NCBI GenBank assembly: GCA_033558025.1
Contig: JAUCEF010000009.1
Span: forward strand, 3,625,045-3,689,044
Source: Phytophthora sp. 'mugwort'
Lineage: Eukaryota; Oomycota; Peronosporomycetes; Peronosporales; Peronosporaceae
Direction of reading: 5' to 3'
Length of the DNA: 64,000 bases
A model generated the notes under the pieces. That model had not been told where the DNA came from and made no database searches. It saw nothing but the letters and a program-made list of their open reading frames with translations. A program made the translations under genes and the position numbers. The first letter of the stretch is position 1. Each line of letters begins with the position of its first letter. Below are positions 42,893 through 52,998 of the stretch, one piece after another.

Positions 42893-43006
42893 TTCTTCGA
42901 AACACGGTAGGTTTCAATCTAACGGGGCGAGTTTCCACTTGAGGAATCCAACGGACCCAAACCGAATTATTTTTAAAATACGGACCCCAAAGCGGATTTT
43001 CCCTGC
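42893..43006. repeat. 112-bp dispersed repeat, copy 2
   Basis: It matches 16255-16367 in the same orientation (CACGGTAGGTTTCAATCTAA, GGGGCGAGTTTCCA, AAAGCGGATTTTCCCT). It lies 90 bases before the exchanger start codon and so could contain part of its promoter. Confidence 0.75.
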
Positions 43007-43095
43007 AAACAAACTGATTTGTAGCCGCTGTGCCAGGCTCAAGACTGTGTCAGGACCCATTTTGTCGACGACCCAATACGGACGCGTCTGTCGCC

Positions 43096-44787
43096 ATGAC
43101 ACCCCAGCAGCCTCACCATCAACAGCAGCAGCAGCGTCGTCGTCGCGTCCAGAGGCTGGCGCGGCAATCGGTTGGGGTGACGGTGGTGATCGCTGGCTGC
43201 ACAGCGGGCTTGCTGGTCATGATTCATCGCGTGTTGTCCGAGCCTTCGCCAGCCGGTCGTGTCCTGACTGAAGCGTCTTCCTCGTCCGACTCGGACTCGT
43301 GCGGCGCCCTGGCGAGCTGGGAGACCAGCGGCGGCATTGTGCTGTACATCCTGGCGCTGGGATACATTTTCGTGTCGCTCGCCATCATCTGCGACGACTA
43401 CTTCGTGTCGGCGTTGGAGAAAATTTCTGCCGCACTGGCGCTGTCGCCCGACGTGGCTGGAGCTACGTTCATGGCCGCTGGCTCGTCGGCGCCCGAGCTA
43501 TTTGTATCCCTGGCCGACAACGTCTTCAAGAAGCCTGCGGAGAGCTTGGGCGTCGGCACTATCGTGGGATCGGCTATCTTCAACATCCTCATCATTATAT
43601 CGCTGTCGGGACTTCTGGCGGGCCAAGTGCTCGAGCTTGACTGGCGCCCGCTGCTGCGCGACTCGCTCTGGTACACTTGGGCTATCGCTGTGCTAGCGTT
43701 TGCCGTGCGAGACGGCAGCATTGATGTGTTGGACTCGGTCATCATGGTTTGTTCGTATGCGTGCTACATCGGTTACATGGCGTTCAACGAGCGAGTGGTC
43801 AACTGCTGCTGCAAGCTTCCAGTAGCTGATGAAGCGCACAACAAGGCAGAGGAAAAGCTTACAACTATTGCGGCGTCGGACGCCACCTCGACTACAGAAG
43901 TGGTTGTAATCACTGGCGACGTACAAAGGTCACTAGAAGAAGAGGGAAATTTACACAGCCAACGCGGGCTCCTCGACGAGCAGGATAAAATGAACCCAAT
44001 GCTTCGCTCCAAGTATCGCATGTTTCAGTCGCAGCAGTTGCTGCAGCGCATGAATTCGAGGGGTGAGCTCGTGGATGTGGAAGCGCCCAATTCCGTCGAA
44101 AAGGTTATTGTGAAGACAAGTACTGAGGTTCAGTCGATCGACGTACCAGCTTCCAGAAATGGCGATGAGCCACTGCCGAAGTATTTTGACGATGTTTTGG
44201 CTCCACCAGAAGGCGTATTGGCCAAAATGTGGTTCGTTTTCACGTGGCCCATCGTGGCTTTGGCGCGTATCTCGATTCCAGACTGTCGTTACACTGTCTT
44301 CTCTGGGCCTATGGGCTACTCAGCAACCTTTGTTATCTCCATCACCTGGATTGGCGTGCTTTCACACTACACAGTCGCATTCGGGACAAAATTCGGATGC
44401 ATCACTGGTATCCCGTCCGCGCTCATGGGACTCACAATTATCGCTGCAGGCACATCGATTCCAGATGCATTGAGCTCCATCCTTGTCGCCCGTGATGGCC
44501 ACGGCGACATGGCTGTTTCTAATGCACTTGGTAGCAACGTGTTCGACATTCTGTTTGGGTTGGGACTCCCTTTCCTACTATCCAATCTAGTCTATAGCGA
44601 AAATGTGCCTGTATCGGGGGACGATCTCGACATCTCGATCGCGGTCCTGTTCGCTGTACTGCTCTTCGTTGTGGTCGTGCTTATTTCTTCACGTTGGAGA
44701 CTTTACCCACTTGCTTGCTCGTTCTTGTTGATGCTCTATGCAACATATGTGGTATTCTCGTACTTGCGCGGGTTGGACATCATTTAG
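43096..44787 (+). CDS. K+-dependent Na+/Ca2+ exchanger (NCKX/SLC24 type)
   Basis: An intact 563-residue ORF without introns; 43096 is its first ATG. This membrane antiporter exports Ca2+ (with K+) in exchange for Na+. Both alpha repeats are clear: DVAGATFMAAGSSAPELFVS (about 119-138) with GTIVGSAIFNILIII, and MGLTIIAAGTSIPDALSSIL (about 444-463) with NALGSNVFDILFGLG. The acidic residues of APE and IPD are the Ca2+ ligands, and the Asp in SIPD is the residue tied to K+ dependence in animal NCKX. A hydrophobic segment at 26-43 lies behind a Gln/Arg-rich start. A long hydrophilic loop (about 235-375) separates the halves, and a further hydrophobic cluster lies near the C-terminus. It is the best-preserved host gene here. 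Whether it sits in the plasma membrane or an internal membrane cannot be told. Confidence 0.93.
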   Translation: MTPQQPHHQQQQQRRRRVQRLARQSVGVTVVIAGCTAGLLVMIHRVLSEPSPAGRVLTEASSSSDSDSCGALASWETSGGIVLYILALGYIFVSLAIICDDYFVSALEKISAALALSPDVAGATFMAAGSSAPELFVSLADNVFKKPAESLGVGTIVGSAIFNILIIISLSGLLAGQVLELDWRPLLRDSLWYTWAIAVLAFAVRDGSIDVLDSVIMVCSYACYIGYMAFNERVVNCCCKLPVADEAHNKAEEKLTTIAASDATSTTEVVVITGDVQRSLEEEGNLHSQRGLLDEQDKMNPMLRSKYRMFQSQQLLQRMNSRGELVDVEAPNSVEKVIVKTSTEVQSIDVPASRNGDEPLPKYFDDVLAPPEGVLAKMWFVFTWPIVALARISIPDCRYTVFSGPMGYSATFVISITWIGVLSHYTVAFGTKFGCITGIPSALMGLTIIAAGTSIPDALSSILVARDGHGDMAVSNALGSNVFDILFGLGLPFLLSNLVYSENVPVSGDDLDISIAVLFAVLLFVVVVLISSRWRLYPLACSFLLMLYATYVVFSYLRGLDII

Positions 44788-46155
44788 AGTTGTCTGAAGT
44801 AATGGACAGCGTTATAAGGGATGACATCGAATCATTCGTCCGTTGGTGTCTCGATTTGAGTTGGTCTTACTACTGTAGTATACGCGTCGATGGTATCGTC
44901 GCAGTTTCTGATAAACCACTAGCCCGCATCCAAAACGGTTACGGTCAGTTTAGTCCACCTCAGGGCTTGAAGATTCCTGTAGACCATAAAAGGAGTGCAT
45001 ATATGTATATCACCATCTCGCGCTGTTTAATAATACATGTATCGAGTGCCGACGACCCAAGACCACACGTTGCTATGGGTGAAGAAGACACAAACATGGC
45101 ATGTTTACTGGAAACGAAAATTGTGTAGGGTCCGTTTTGGTGGTTCGATCAAGATCGGGGATGGATGTTGCGATAACACGAATTCTTCCTCCCCCCAGTG
45201 TCATACACCCCGGTCAATGAGCTACATGTACAGTATAATACAGCAGCCAAGCTACCCCGCGCTTTGTACGAGAGGCGTCAGCTGCTGCGCAAGCAACTGC
45301 AAGAATGGCGTCTGTGGCGGAGGAATGGCCTTCGACCGGAGCAAAGCGCAGCAACGGTCAGACACGCTCGCTCGCGCGCCTCAAACGTAAACGTTTTTGG
45401 GCAGATAGGTTCTTATACATCAAGCGATGCAATTGGACAGCTCCTAATACAGTAAGCGTAACTTCGGGGCGCCATTAGCAAGCCGGACCGGCATATCGCC
45501 GATCACGTGGCTTCTCAAATGTCGCTTTTTGGTCAAAGTCCAACAACTGTACTGGAGCAAACCAAGTCAGCACGAAAGTTGATGGCCTAGCGAACCCATG
45601 CTGATGCTCTGGCGCGCGAGTCGCATGCGAGCTGGAGTTCATGGGCAACAGCTGGCCGCTTGGGCTGGGTTGCTGCCGGCGAGAGCCGCCCAACAGGAAA
45701 GAAACGTGGCTCTATCGGGGTCCTTGTCCACCGGCGTTCCGTTCGTCGTGCCGCGACGATTTGAGTAGGGGCTCAACACGCCGCTTCGTTATTCGGTTGG
45801 ACAGGTTTACGGACAGAGATTGTAGTGGGACTATCAATCCGACGTACGGCACATCGGATCATAGAGGGTTAACACATCTGGCATGCACTGCTAGTATTTT
45901 TTCATTCACGGTGTCGATGCTAGCGGAGAGAATCCAGCTCCGGCGCGGCGCAAAACGCTGTTGCTGGCAGTAAACCAAACGCGCAGCTTTGCGTCGCAAG
46001 TCGCCGCGAGCACATGCGAAACGACTCGCGTGAGCATCGGAGCAACGCGTCCTTTTCTTCCTCGACCCGATTGCATCTGGACATGCTGGCGCTGGCACCA
46101 GGCTGGGGTGGCGTAGCGTCGATCATTATACTTCTTTCTCTGGCGAGCAACGAGA
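44788..46155. other. Intergenic region between exchanger and bZIP-like gene
   Basis: No gene could be supported. Open frames at 44694-45128 and 45037-45390 lack motifs and codon structure. TTCATTCACGG at about 45900 is a weak Inr-like candidate for the next gene, but it is 250 bases from its start codon. Confidence 0.5.
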
Positions 46156-46679
46156 ATGGCGAGCCAGCAACCCAAAACCGAAGCGGGCGCAGTGACGGAA
46201 CTGGACGCAGTGGAAATGGAGCGGCGGCGCAAACAGCGCGATCTCAAGCGGAAGTCCCGCGAGCGTAAGAAGGTGAAAGCGCCTTTAACGAATGCAATGC
46301 GCTAATAGTCAGTTAACTGACGTGAGCGAATCGTCTTTGACGACCACAGATGAATCTCTTGGAACTACAGACAACCGCGCAGGCACTTGAGCTCGAGTAC
46401 AAGCAGCTATTCGCTGGGAAGCTTATGAGGGAGCAGCAGCAGCTGGAAGAGAGCGCGGCGATGAAGAGCGAGCCGAATGCGACGGACATCGAGCAGTCCC
46501 GACTGGTTGAGCTGCAGGAGAAATATAAGGCCGTGCGCCGGGAGATGCATGAACTACGAGAACAGATGAGTGGCTTTAAGCAGAAGCTCGAGGAGTACGA
46601 GCGCTTCATCGCGATGCTGGACGGCCACCTAATGGGGTTTCAAGATACTAAAACACGGCAAGAAGAACCGACCAGTTGA
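46156..46679 (+). CDS. Small bZIP-like coiled-coil protein, two exons
   Basis: Exon 1 is 46156-46272, starting at ATG 46156 (MASQQPKTEAGAVTELDAVE). The intron 46273-46349 begins GTGAAAG, ends GACCACAG and is 77 bases. Exon 2 is 46350-46679. Splicing joins RKQRDLKRKSRERKK to MNLLELQTTAQALELEYKQL, a basic region followed by a leucine-rich helix, as in oomycete bZIP proteins. A second long coiled coil (about 88-133, rich in Glu, Lys, Leu) follows. The total is 148 residues, short for oomycete bZIP factors, so it may be a truncated or dimer-only form. The canonical N-x7-R of the basic region is not clear. Without splicing, exon 1 would stop 5 codons after the junction region. Confidence 0.6.
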
Positions 46680-47883
46680 GGCGCTGTGTTGTGCAATTGC
46701 ATCGATGCGATGGATGCCCAGATCGTCGAAAGGAAACATAAAGGGCAGCCAAATAGGTAGTTAATGGACGCCCCGTGATGAAAGTGGACGAGCATGATAT
46801 AAACACGAAGGAATGTGGATGCGGAGAGAGAAATTACTAAAGTATCAATCTTCACGCAACTCTAAGCACGGCTCCGAAGTACGACCGCAGCATTTTGCGT
46901 TTGCCATCTCGTGCAGAAGGGATTGGTAACTTACATAGCATGTTGAACTAATTGTACAGCTTCAGTGCTTCCGCGAATTATTCTGTCCTGGACGTAAGCA
47001 CCGCAGGGGCCTGCGAAAACTGGTTCATAGCGAGGCGCCGTTCTCGAGCTTCAGGCACTTGACTTGTTTTGTGTGTTGAGTCAACACTGTTGGCATGTGT
47101 ACCCTCGGCATAGCGAACATGGCTCACCTACGATGCACGCACGAGATCGACTACCGGTAACAAGTCGTGTCGACGCTAACGTAAAATTCAGTACATCTGC
47201 AGATGCCTTGCAACTCACCCTTCTGTCGACCGACTAGAGCAACGGAGACTAATCACAATATGTCTCAATAAATTAGTGAAACCGCCTTACTGAGAAGACG
47301 ATAAGCAAATAATGTCTCCGTGTATGTAGTCTACGCTTTATTGCTTTACCTGGTTTCGGCAAATATGTAACAGGAAAAAGTGTTGAAAAGGCAATTATTT
47401 CAAGAGGAAAATCTCGGAAACCAGGTAACAGCAGTACAACGTAATTGTGATATTATTTTTAATGCCAGATCACTATTTACATAATGAATCGTAGTTAACA
47501 GGGCGGGCCTGTAGGAAGAGGCCGCAAAAAGGTGGGAAACCGAAAAAAAAATCCGGGAATTGCGTTATCGATTTGGTATTTTGCTCATTGCATGGACGAA
47601 TTTTCTAAGTTGCATGCCGCAGTGCCTGGGATGCATCTTGCCTGTGTAGCATTGCCAATATCGTCGACTTAGTTGTACGGCCGTTTGGCGTCTTTTGACC
47701 AATATATCCGAGATTTAGAGAATTTGAAGTCGCGAGAGTAGTACGTTGCACATTTCCCTCCCTCCGATCGCTCCGATAGGGAGAATTAAAAATTAGTTTT
47801 GGTTTTAGTGAGGTACATTGATGTCACTTAGCTAAGCTAACGACTTGCTATGTCCGTTCTAGCTGTCGTCCTTGTGCCGACCA
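46680..47883. other. Intergenic region, no gene seen
   Basis: No coding frame is supported. A 12-base perfect inverted repeat, TTACCTGGTTTC (47346-47357) and GAAACCAGGTAA (47417-47428), encloses 59 bases and could be a small hairpin or the ends of a tiny element. Confidence 0.45.
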
Positions 47884-48500
47884 CTAGCTTGCCACGGTCC
47901 AGGCTTTCGTCTCCCCGCTCCTTGCCGGCGGCAGATTACCTGCAGTCTGCCACAACATCCCCTTGTGTTGTTCCTCCATCTTCTCGATCCAAGGGGCCAT
48001 GACTTCTGCCATGTGCCGCAGGACCGGTTCCCAGACGTGTCTTCCTTCTGGGATATCCATCAGTTGCTGTTGTTTCTGCATCTGTTGTCCATAGCCAAGC
48101 GTGCGAGTTTGGTCACCATCATGTTGCTGCTGCGCTGCTAAATGCCACGCATTGATTGTTAGCCTCCCCGTCAGCCGCCTGCATCTCCAGTATATAGTTT
48201 TCAAATAGAGGACCTTCGGAGGTTTCTGCCGGCGGTGCTGTTCCACCGTCAGTGCGCTGTCTGAGATGACATGAAGAGGCCCATACTGTTTCCGAGCGCA
48301 CTCAGTGAGCCCAGTGAGTAGTCCAAAATTCTCCGCGGTGTGGATTGCCGTTTTGATGCTAGCATAGGACATTTGTCCGACCCCGCAAACCACGTTGGCC
48401 GCCCGAGCGGTTCCCACCCGCAGTATCACTGCTCCACTTCCGGCGGTTCCGCGCTTTCCGCTGGTCCGTCCTCCGAAGAAAAGTACGTACGGCTGTGCAT
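47884..48500 (-). pseudogene. RNase H domain of the L1-like element
   Basis: The minus strand reads YVLFFGGRTSGKRGTAGSGA (expected F-D-G-G/S, the Asp lost), VILRVGTARAANV, then a TAENFGLLTGLTECARKQYG stretch and HVISDSALTVEQH. These correspond to the conserved Asp, the Glu-containing helix and the second Asp of RNase H; the Glu position now reads as ENFGL. A Gln/Met-rich tail follows. It joins abruptly to the early reverse transcriptase, so the region between is deleted. Confidence 0.65.
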
Positions 48501-48576
48501 AACAGATTGGTAATTGAGAGCTGGGCGCCGTTGACCCTTGGGCCAGCGTCCGGCGAAATATCTCCGTCGCTACTTC

Positions 48577-48998
48577 TCAATTGCGGTTGGCATGGTGGTT
48601 TCGTCTAGTAACTTTATGCCCACCTGGCTTGCCAGTATCCTTGTAAAGACCTTTAAAGACCTTGTAGTCAGTGTTGAGTAGAGCGAGCGGTCTGAAATTG
48701 AGGACATCGCTTGATGGGCCGCCCTTCTTCAAGCAGAAAATATCTGCTTCGAGGAAGGAAGCGGGGGATACCCCAGCTTCTACCAACCATTTAGCAGCTT
48801 TGTCAGGATGGGTACTAACTGGCCTTCGTAGTCTCGATACCACCCATTGCCGAGTCGGTCTGGTTCCACTGCCTTGCCGCACGTACAAGTTCGAATGGCC
48901 GTCCGTACCTCTGTCTCTGTAATTTCGTTAGCTACCCCTTTCCTGTTCGGCACTCGGGTCAGGGTATCCCAGCCAACGACACATCGCCACGAATTCAC
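48577..48998 (-). pseudogene. L1-like reverse transcriptase, N-terminal fingers only
   Basis: Frames 48998-48780 and 48888-48577 read ITETEVRTAIRTCTCGKAVE, LVPILTKLLNGW, ASFLEADIFCLKKGGPSSD and LNFRPLALLNTDYKVF. These match the standard non-LTR reverse transcriptase blocks before the F-A-D-D palm motif. The palm is absent. Confidence 0.75.
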
Positions 48999-49036
48999 GG
49001 TCAGTATCCGATTGTTGGAGGGTAGATTGCCATCCG

Positions 49037-49536
49037 TTACCTAACATGTTGGTCTTGTCGTGGATCGGGCGAGACGGCATGCCAGGCGTCGGCTTTAGCC
49101 GGTGGATGAGGTTGTCGCTGTATTTGTTGGAAACTCTCTGGAACAGTACTTTCGTGGTTTTCCCCGTCCAGTGTGTGGCCTAGCGAAATAGTTTGCGTTG
49201 TCTGAATGTAGCCCTCCGTTGTTTGCAATCCGCAATAGATCTCCGCAGTCGCGCCTCTCTTGTCGGACTCGCCATTTCATCTAAAGTCATACTCTCAAAT
49301 TCATCCGTGATCGTCTCCACGTCTACGACTTCACCAGCGTGAGCAGTTCTAAGGCGTTGCTGTTGTCCGATCAGGCATGCTAGCTTCTGTTTAGTCGAGT
49401 TCTTTATCGCCCGCCTCCGTTCGCGAATGCAGATGCGCGTCCTCTGTGAAATCTCCTCTTTCTGTTTCCCTCGCTGCAATGCTGTTGACATATTTTGCAT
49501 GGGTTGGTCTTTAATTTGAGTCCAGCAGTCTGACAA
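49037..49536 (-). pseudogene. Linker between endonuclease and reverse transcriptase of the L1-like element
   Basis: The minus-strand frame 49536-49180 is charged and helical (QRTRICIRERRRAIKNSTK, QQQRLRTAHAGEV), as usual for the spacer before the reverse transcriptase. A shifted frame continues toward 49037. No catalytic motif is expected here. Confidence 0.5.
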
Positions 49537-49610
49537 TATTTGGTACCGTCGCCGTTTTCACCACTGTCGCCGCAAATGCTGAAACTGGATGCAGCCGCGA
49601 AGGATGCTGG

Positions 49611-50430
49611 TGTGGTTCTGAAACGGCCTGAGAATGCGGTCGCCCTCGTTGCCGCCGTTGGAGACTCGATTAGCGTGACCCCGTTTGGAGAGGGGAATGT
49701 TGAATCAGCGCCCAGTCCCCGACGTCAGCAATGGACGGTGACCACTAATCGTATCTGGATGGTATCCAGACAGCCGCCTGTCGAGGCTTCGGTGAGCAGT
49801 CGCCAAGCTTTTGGTAGTTACATAACGGACGAGTTCACATTAGATATTTTGTATGAAGCATAGGAACTGGTAGATTAAGAGATAAGCGCCTTCGTGCGCA
49901 ACTAACAGAACAGCTTTTCCTCCCAATCGCACAAGAGTCAAGTCCGGCTGCGGTAAGTGTCCGCAGCGTCTGGTCCCGCTTGATCGCCAGGATTATGTCT
50001 GTCGGTGGACACGGTGGCTAGTCGAAGCACGTGTTCATCCACCCGGCAGCGCCAAGAGATGGAGAAGAATCGTGGCGAAGCCGAGTGCCAAGGACGAGTA
50101 CGTCCGACCCAGAAGTGCTAAAGAAAGCCTCCGTCCAACAAACAACCTGCCGGAGTCTTACTCCGGCCCCTCGCTACCGGCTGAAAAGTCTAGGATCCTT
50201 CCTTCTGAGGGCCAACGAGGTTTCAAGAAGTGTGCGATAGCAACCTAGACTTTGCTCGTGGCTAGGGCTGGTGGAGACGCGCAGGGTCACTTACCAACCC
50301 GGTGCTAGGGCAGAGTCAAGGCCTTCAGGTCGAAGCTTCGCCCCTATATTCGCTGCATCTCCGTGGGCAAAGCGTGTGTTGTGGGTGGGTAGCACTGGCA
50401 GACAAAATTCTGGCGTGTTCCTACATGACA
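49611..50430 (+). mobile_element. Solo LTR nested in the L1-like element, copy 2
   Basis: 820 bases, TGTGGTTCTG...CTACATGACA, flanked by CTGG on both sides (49607-49610 and 50431-50434). It corresponds over its whole length to 36345-37211 in inverted orientation, with small indels. An open frame inside both copies (ETRRVTYQPGARAESRPSGR) is conserved by similarity only and is probably not coding. Confidence 0.8.
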
Positions 50431-50469
50431 CTGGACTCGAATTGGACCATCGGGTGACCTAATATGGAC

Positions 50470-51333
50470 CTTGGCACCTTAGTGGTCTGCATGAGCGCTC
50501 ATCTGCACAGTATTCCAAGCAGCAACCCAGGGCATGGTGGTAGCAGATACATACCATTGATCGAGACGGGATGACGCCGAGCCTTGCCTGCGATTGTGTA
50601 TCGGTACGTGTACGTCTCAGCATGATGTCTTCGAAGTCCAGCTGTCCCCCATCGTGAAGGACGTGCTACCGCTATCGGGTCCAGTACGCCCCAGTGAGTC
50701 AGCAGTCTGCGGAGTGCAGGGGAATTCTGAGCCCTGCTTTGTCCGATATAGCTCCGGGGGCCTATGTACAGTTGAAGTCGCCTCCAATTAGCAGTAGGTC
50801 GCTTTTAACAAAATCGACATTCCGTAGCTGTGTGTAGAACGCTTCCCGCTCTGCTGTAATGTACGGAATATATATATTGCAAACCGTGACGTCACGCCCA
50901 TCCAGGTTTCCCCGCGTCGCCATGAAGTGCGGGCTCCAGTGTTCTTGTGGATAAGGTGTGGACTGTTTGTATGACCCATACTAATCGGTCAGGATGGCCA
51001 CCCGTCCTTTCCGGGCTTTGCCAGGTGCCCAGAATGAATAGTCTGGCTGTCCCTCTCCACGCCGAAAGTCCCACCTAGCCGCGAACTGTTGTCTGTGTCG
51101 ATCTATTTCAGCTGGTTCCACATGTGCCTCTTGGATGACTACGTCCGGGCTGCCATGTTTGTCTTTTTCACTAAACGCTTAAAGCCAGTGTGCTCTTTCC
51201 GCCTCGGAGAACCCAAACCATTAACGTTTTGGGTCATGTACCCAAAGGTTTGTTCGTCAGCATGAAAGGTTGGCTTTTGGCTCTCCTCCTCTTTAGCCCG
51301 CTCCGATTGTCGTCGTTGTTTCACCGAGTCCAA
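50470..51333 (-). pseudogene. Endonuclease domain of the L1-like element
   Basis: The minus strand reads FGYMTQNVNGLGSPRRKEHT (start of the APE-like fold), VVIQEAHVEPAEIDRHRQ, YSFWAPGKARKGRVAIL, VTVCNIYIPYITAEREAFYT and LLLIGGDFNCT. The last is the G-D-F-N motif. Several stops and shifts interrupt it. Confidence 0.75.
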
Positions 51334-51474
51334 TTTCTATTGTCGAAAGAGATTCCTCGTTGTCTTGTCTTTGGCGTTGTCTGGAACAATATCCAAGTAC
51401 TCACGTAAGCCTCGTTGCTCCATCTTGAACCTCCGGTTCCCAGGTGTCAGTCTTCGATTCTTCTGAGCCGGCTC

Positions 51475-51823
51475 TTAGTATTCCCTGTCCCCTTCGTCCG
51501 TCGTTATATGCAGTCGTCTGTCACTTGTTGCAGTTTCTGCGGGTGGTGACTGTCCCTCCACCCCGCGTGTGGGCGCCATATTGGTGCCCTTAATGCTGTC
51601 GAGCCGGTGAGAGGTCTGAACTGATGTCTTCATTGCTCTCCCCCCACAATTGTCCTGTGGGCGTGACGGTGATCTCACTCAAGTCATTGTGGTTGACTAC
51701 TCCATTGAAAAACGCTCGTAAGAAAAGGAATTGCTCGTACCATGTCCATCGGGCTACAGAAGGTGCGGTGCCATACATACCCATTCTCCAACCGTGTACG
51801 GCAGTACGTGTCGTATCTGCCAC
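51475..51823 (-). pseudogene. Probable ORF1 fragment of the L1-like element
   Basis: A minus-strand frame (51823-51590) with WTWYEQFLFLRAFFNGVVNH, continuing in poorer form to 51475, lies just upstream of the endonuclease. Position alone suggests ORF1; no RNA-binding motif is visible. Confidence 0.4.
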
Positions 51824-52998
51824 TCTTGTTCGGACAGTTCGAGTGGTTGTGCCTTATCGTTCTTCAAAGGAAGCCATTGCTGCCTGGCGATCTAGCTAGA
51901 GCCTATGCTGTCTCATAATGGATGTTTATGCCCACGCATGCCGTAACCCACTCAATACAAAACGTTCTAGCTGCCTCATCAGTCGCCGGATCATGTGCAA
52001 CTTGATGTAAATGGATCAGTCGCTCCCGATAAATTTCGTGTGCCCCCATTCTCAAGCTCCTCCATCGACCACGTCTTGGCCTCATATTCTGGAAAAGGTA
52101 GGAAAGCGAATAGATGGTGCAACGCATCAGCTCGGGTGAGCAGCCACGGGCCGATATCATTCATGCGTGTTCGTCTCTTGGTTTAGGCATTGGGAATGTG
52201 CCCCGGTACAGCGCCAGCATATCGAAGCGTCCGCAATATTCTTGCAGATCAGGTTGTTCAGCGGTTAATCGACATCATCCATCGGCGCGTCAAATGAGTC
52301 CCTCAGTATACGAAATATGAGTTCATCACCAGCTCTCCCGTGACCGCCCGAGCGTGGCGGCGTCGTACCGATCCCGCGGCAACACTGCCGTCTTCTTCTG
52401 GTTGCGTGCTCGCAGCATATGTATCAAGCTCGTACTCCTCATATATGAGGCGTTCTTCTCGCCGAAGGATCTCTTCCCAGTCTGCGTCATGTCTACGTGA
52501 TCCAAAGTTGCTAGCCCTAATCGAGTGTGAGCCAAGTTGAGGCGTAAATATGCGCATCTCTTAGCGCTTGATCATTACTGCATTGACGTCCTCCCGATCC
52601 GCAAGCTGCGCGACTGTATCGAGATCCGCCGTTATCTCATAGTCAGTCATGTCGTTCACAGTTTTCATCCAAGTGGGAGGGTCCTTGATGGACACCGTGT
52701 ACTCAGGGTCGCCTTCTGCTCCCACCGAAGGAAAATGTCCTCGTGGCTGACACCGTAGCAGTGCTGCTCTTTGTGTCGTAGCACTAGGAACGTCAGCTGC
52801 ACGTGTAAATTCCAGCATATATTGAGATAGTCAGTAGAGCGACAAATCTGTAACAGATTTTTTTTACAGCTTACTTAACTCATTGGAAAACTGTGATTTA
52901 GTAGGATAATCTTGATTATTATCAAGAATGGAAGTTATCGTGTTTCATTGCAACTTTATAAAACTCGAGTAAAAGCAGAAATATCTCAAGAAGAGGAT
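51824..52998 (-). other. Unassigned minus-strand coding-like stretch
   Basis: Frames 52818-52561 (IKDPPTWMKTVNDMTDYEIT), 52557-52303 (ADWEEILRREERLIYEEYEL) and 52160-51903 (MGAHEIYRERLIHLHQVAHD) are compositionally protein-like. They lie downstream of the Harbinger-type transposase on the same strand. PIF/Harbinger elements normally carry a second, Myb-like protein, and this could be its remnant, but no Myb repeat is evident. The last 170 bases (52830-52998) are AT-rich and non-coding. Confidence 0.35.

Larger units (their letters stand above)
47884..51823 (-). mobile_element. L1-like non-LTR retrotransposon, decayed, split by a solo LTR
   Basis: On the minus strand, from right to left: an ORF1-like piece (51823-51590), an endonuclease (from about 51270), the start of reverse transcriptase (about 48998-48577) and an RNase H (about 48500-48100). 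This is the layout of L1-type LINEs carrying a C-terminal RNase H. A solo LTR at 49611-50430 splits it between endonuclease and reverse transcriptase. Most of the reverse transcriptase palm is deleted. Confidence 0.75.

Noticed and set aside
43299..43745. Other-frame ORFs within the exchanger gene
   Set aside because: Shadows of an intact 563-codon gene with clear alpha repeats.
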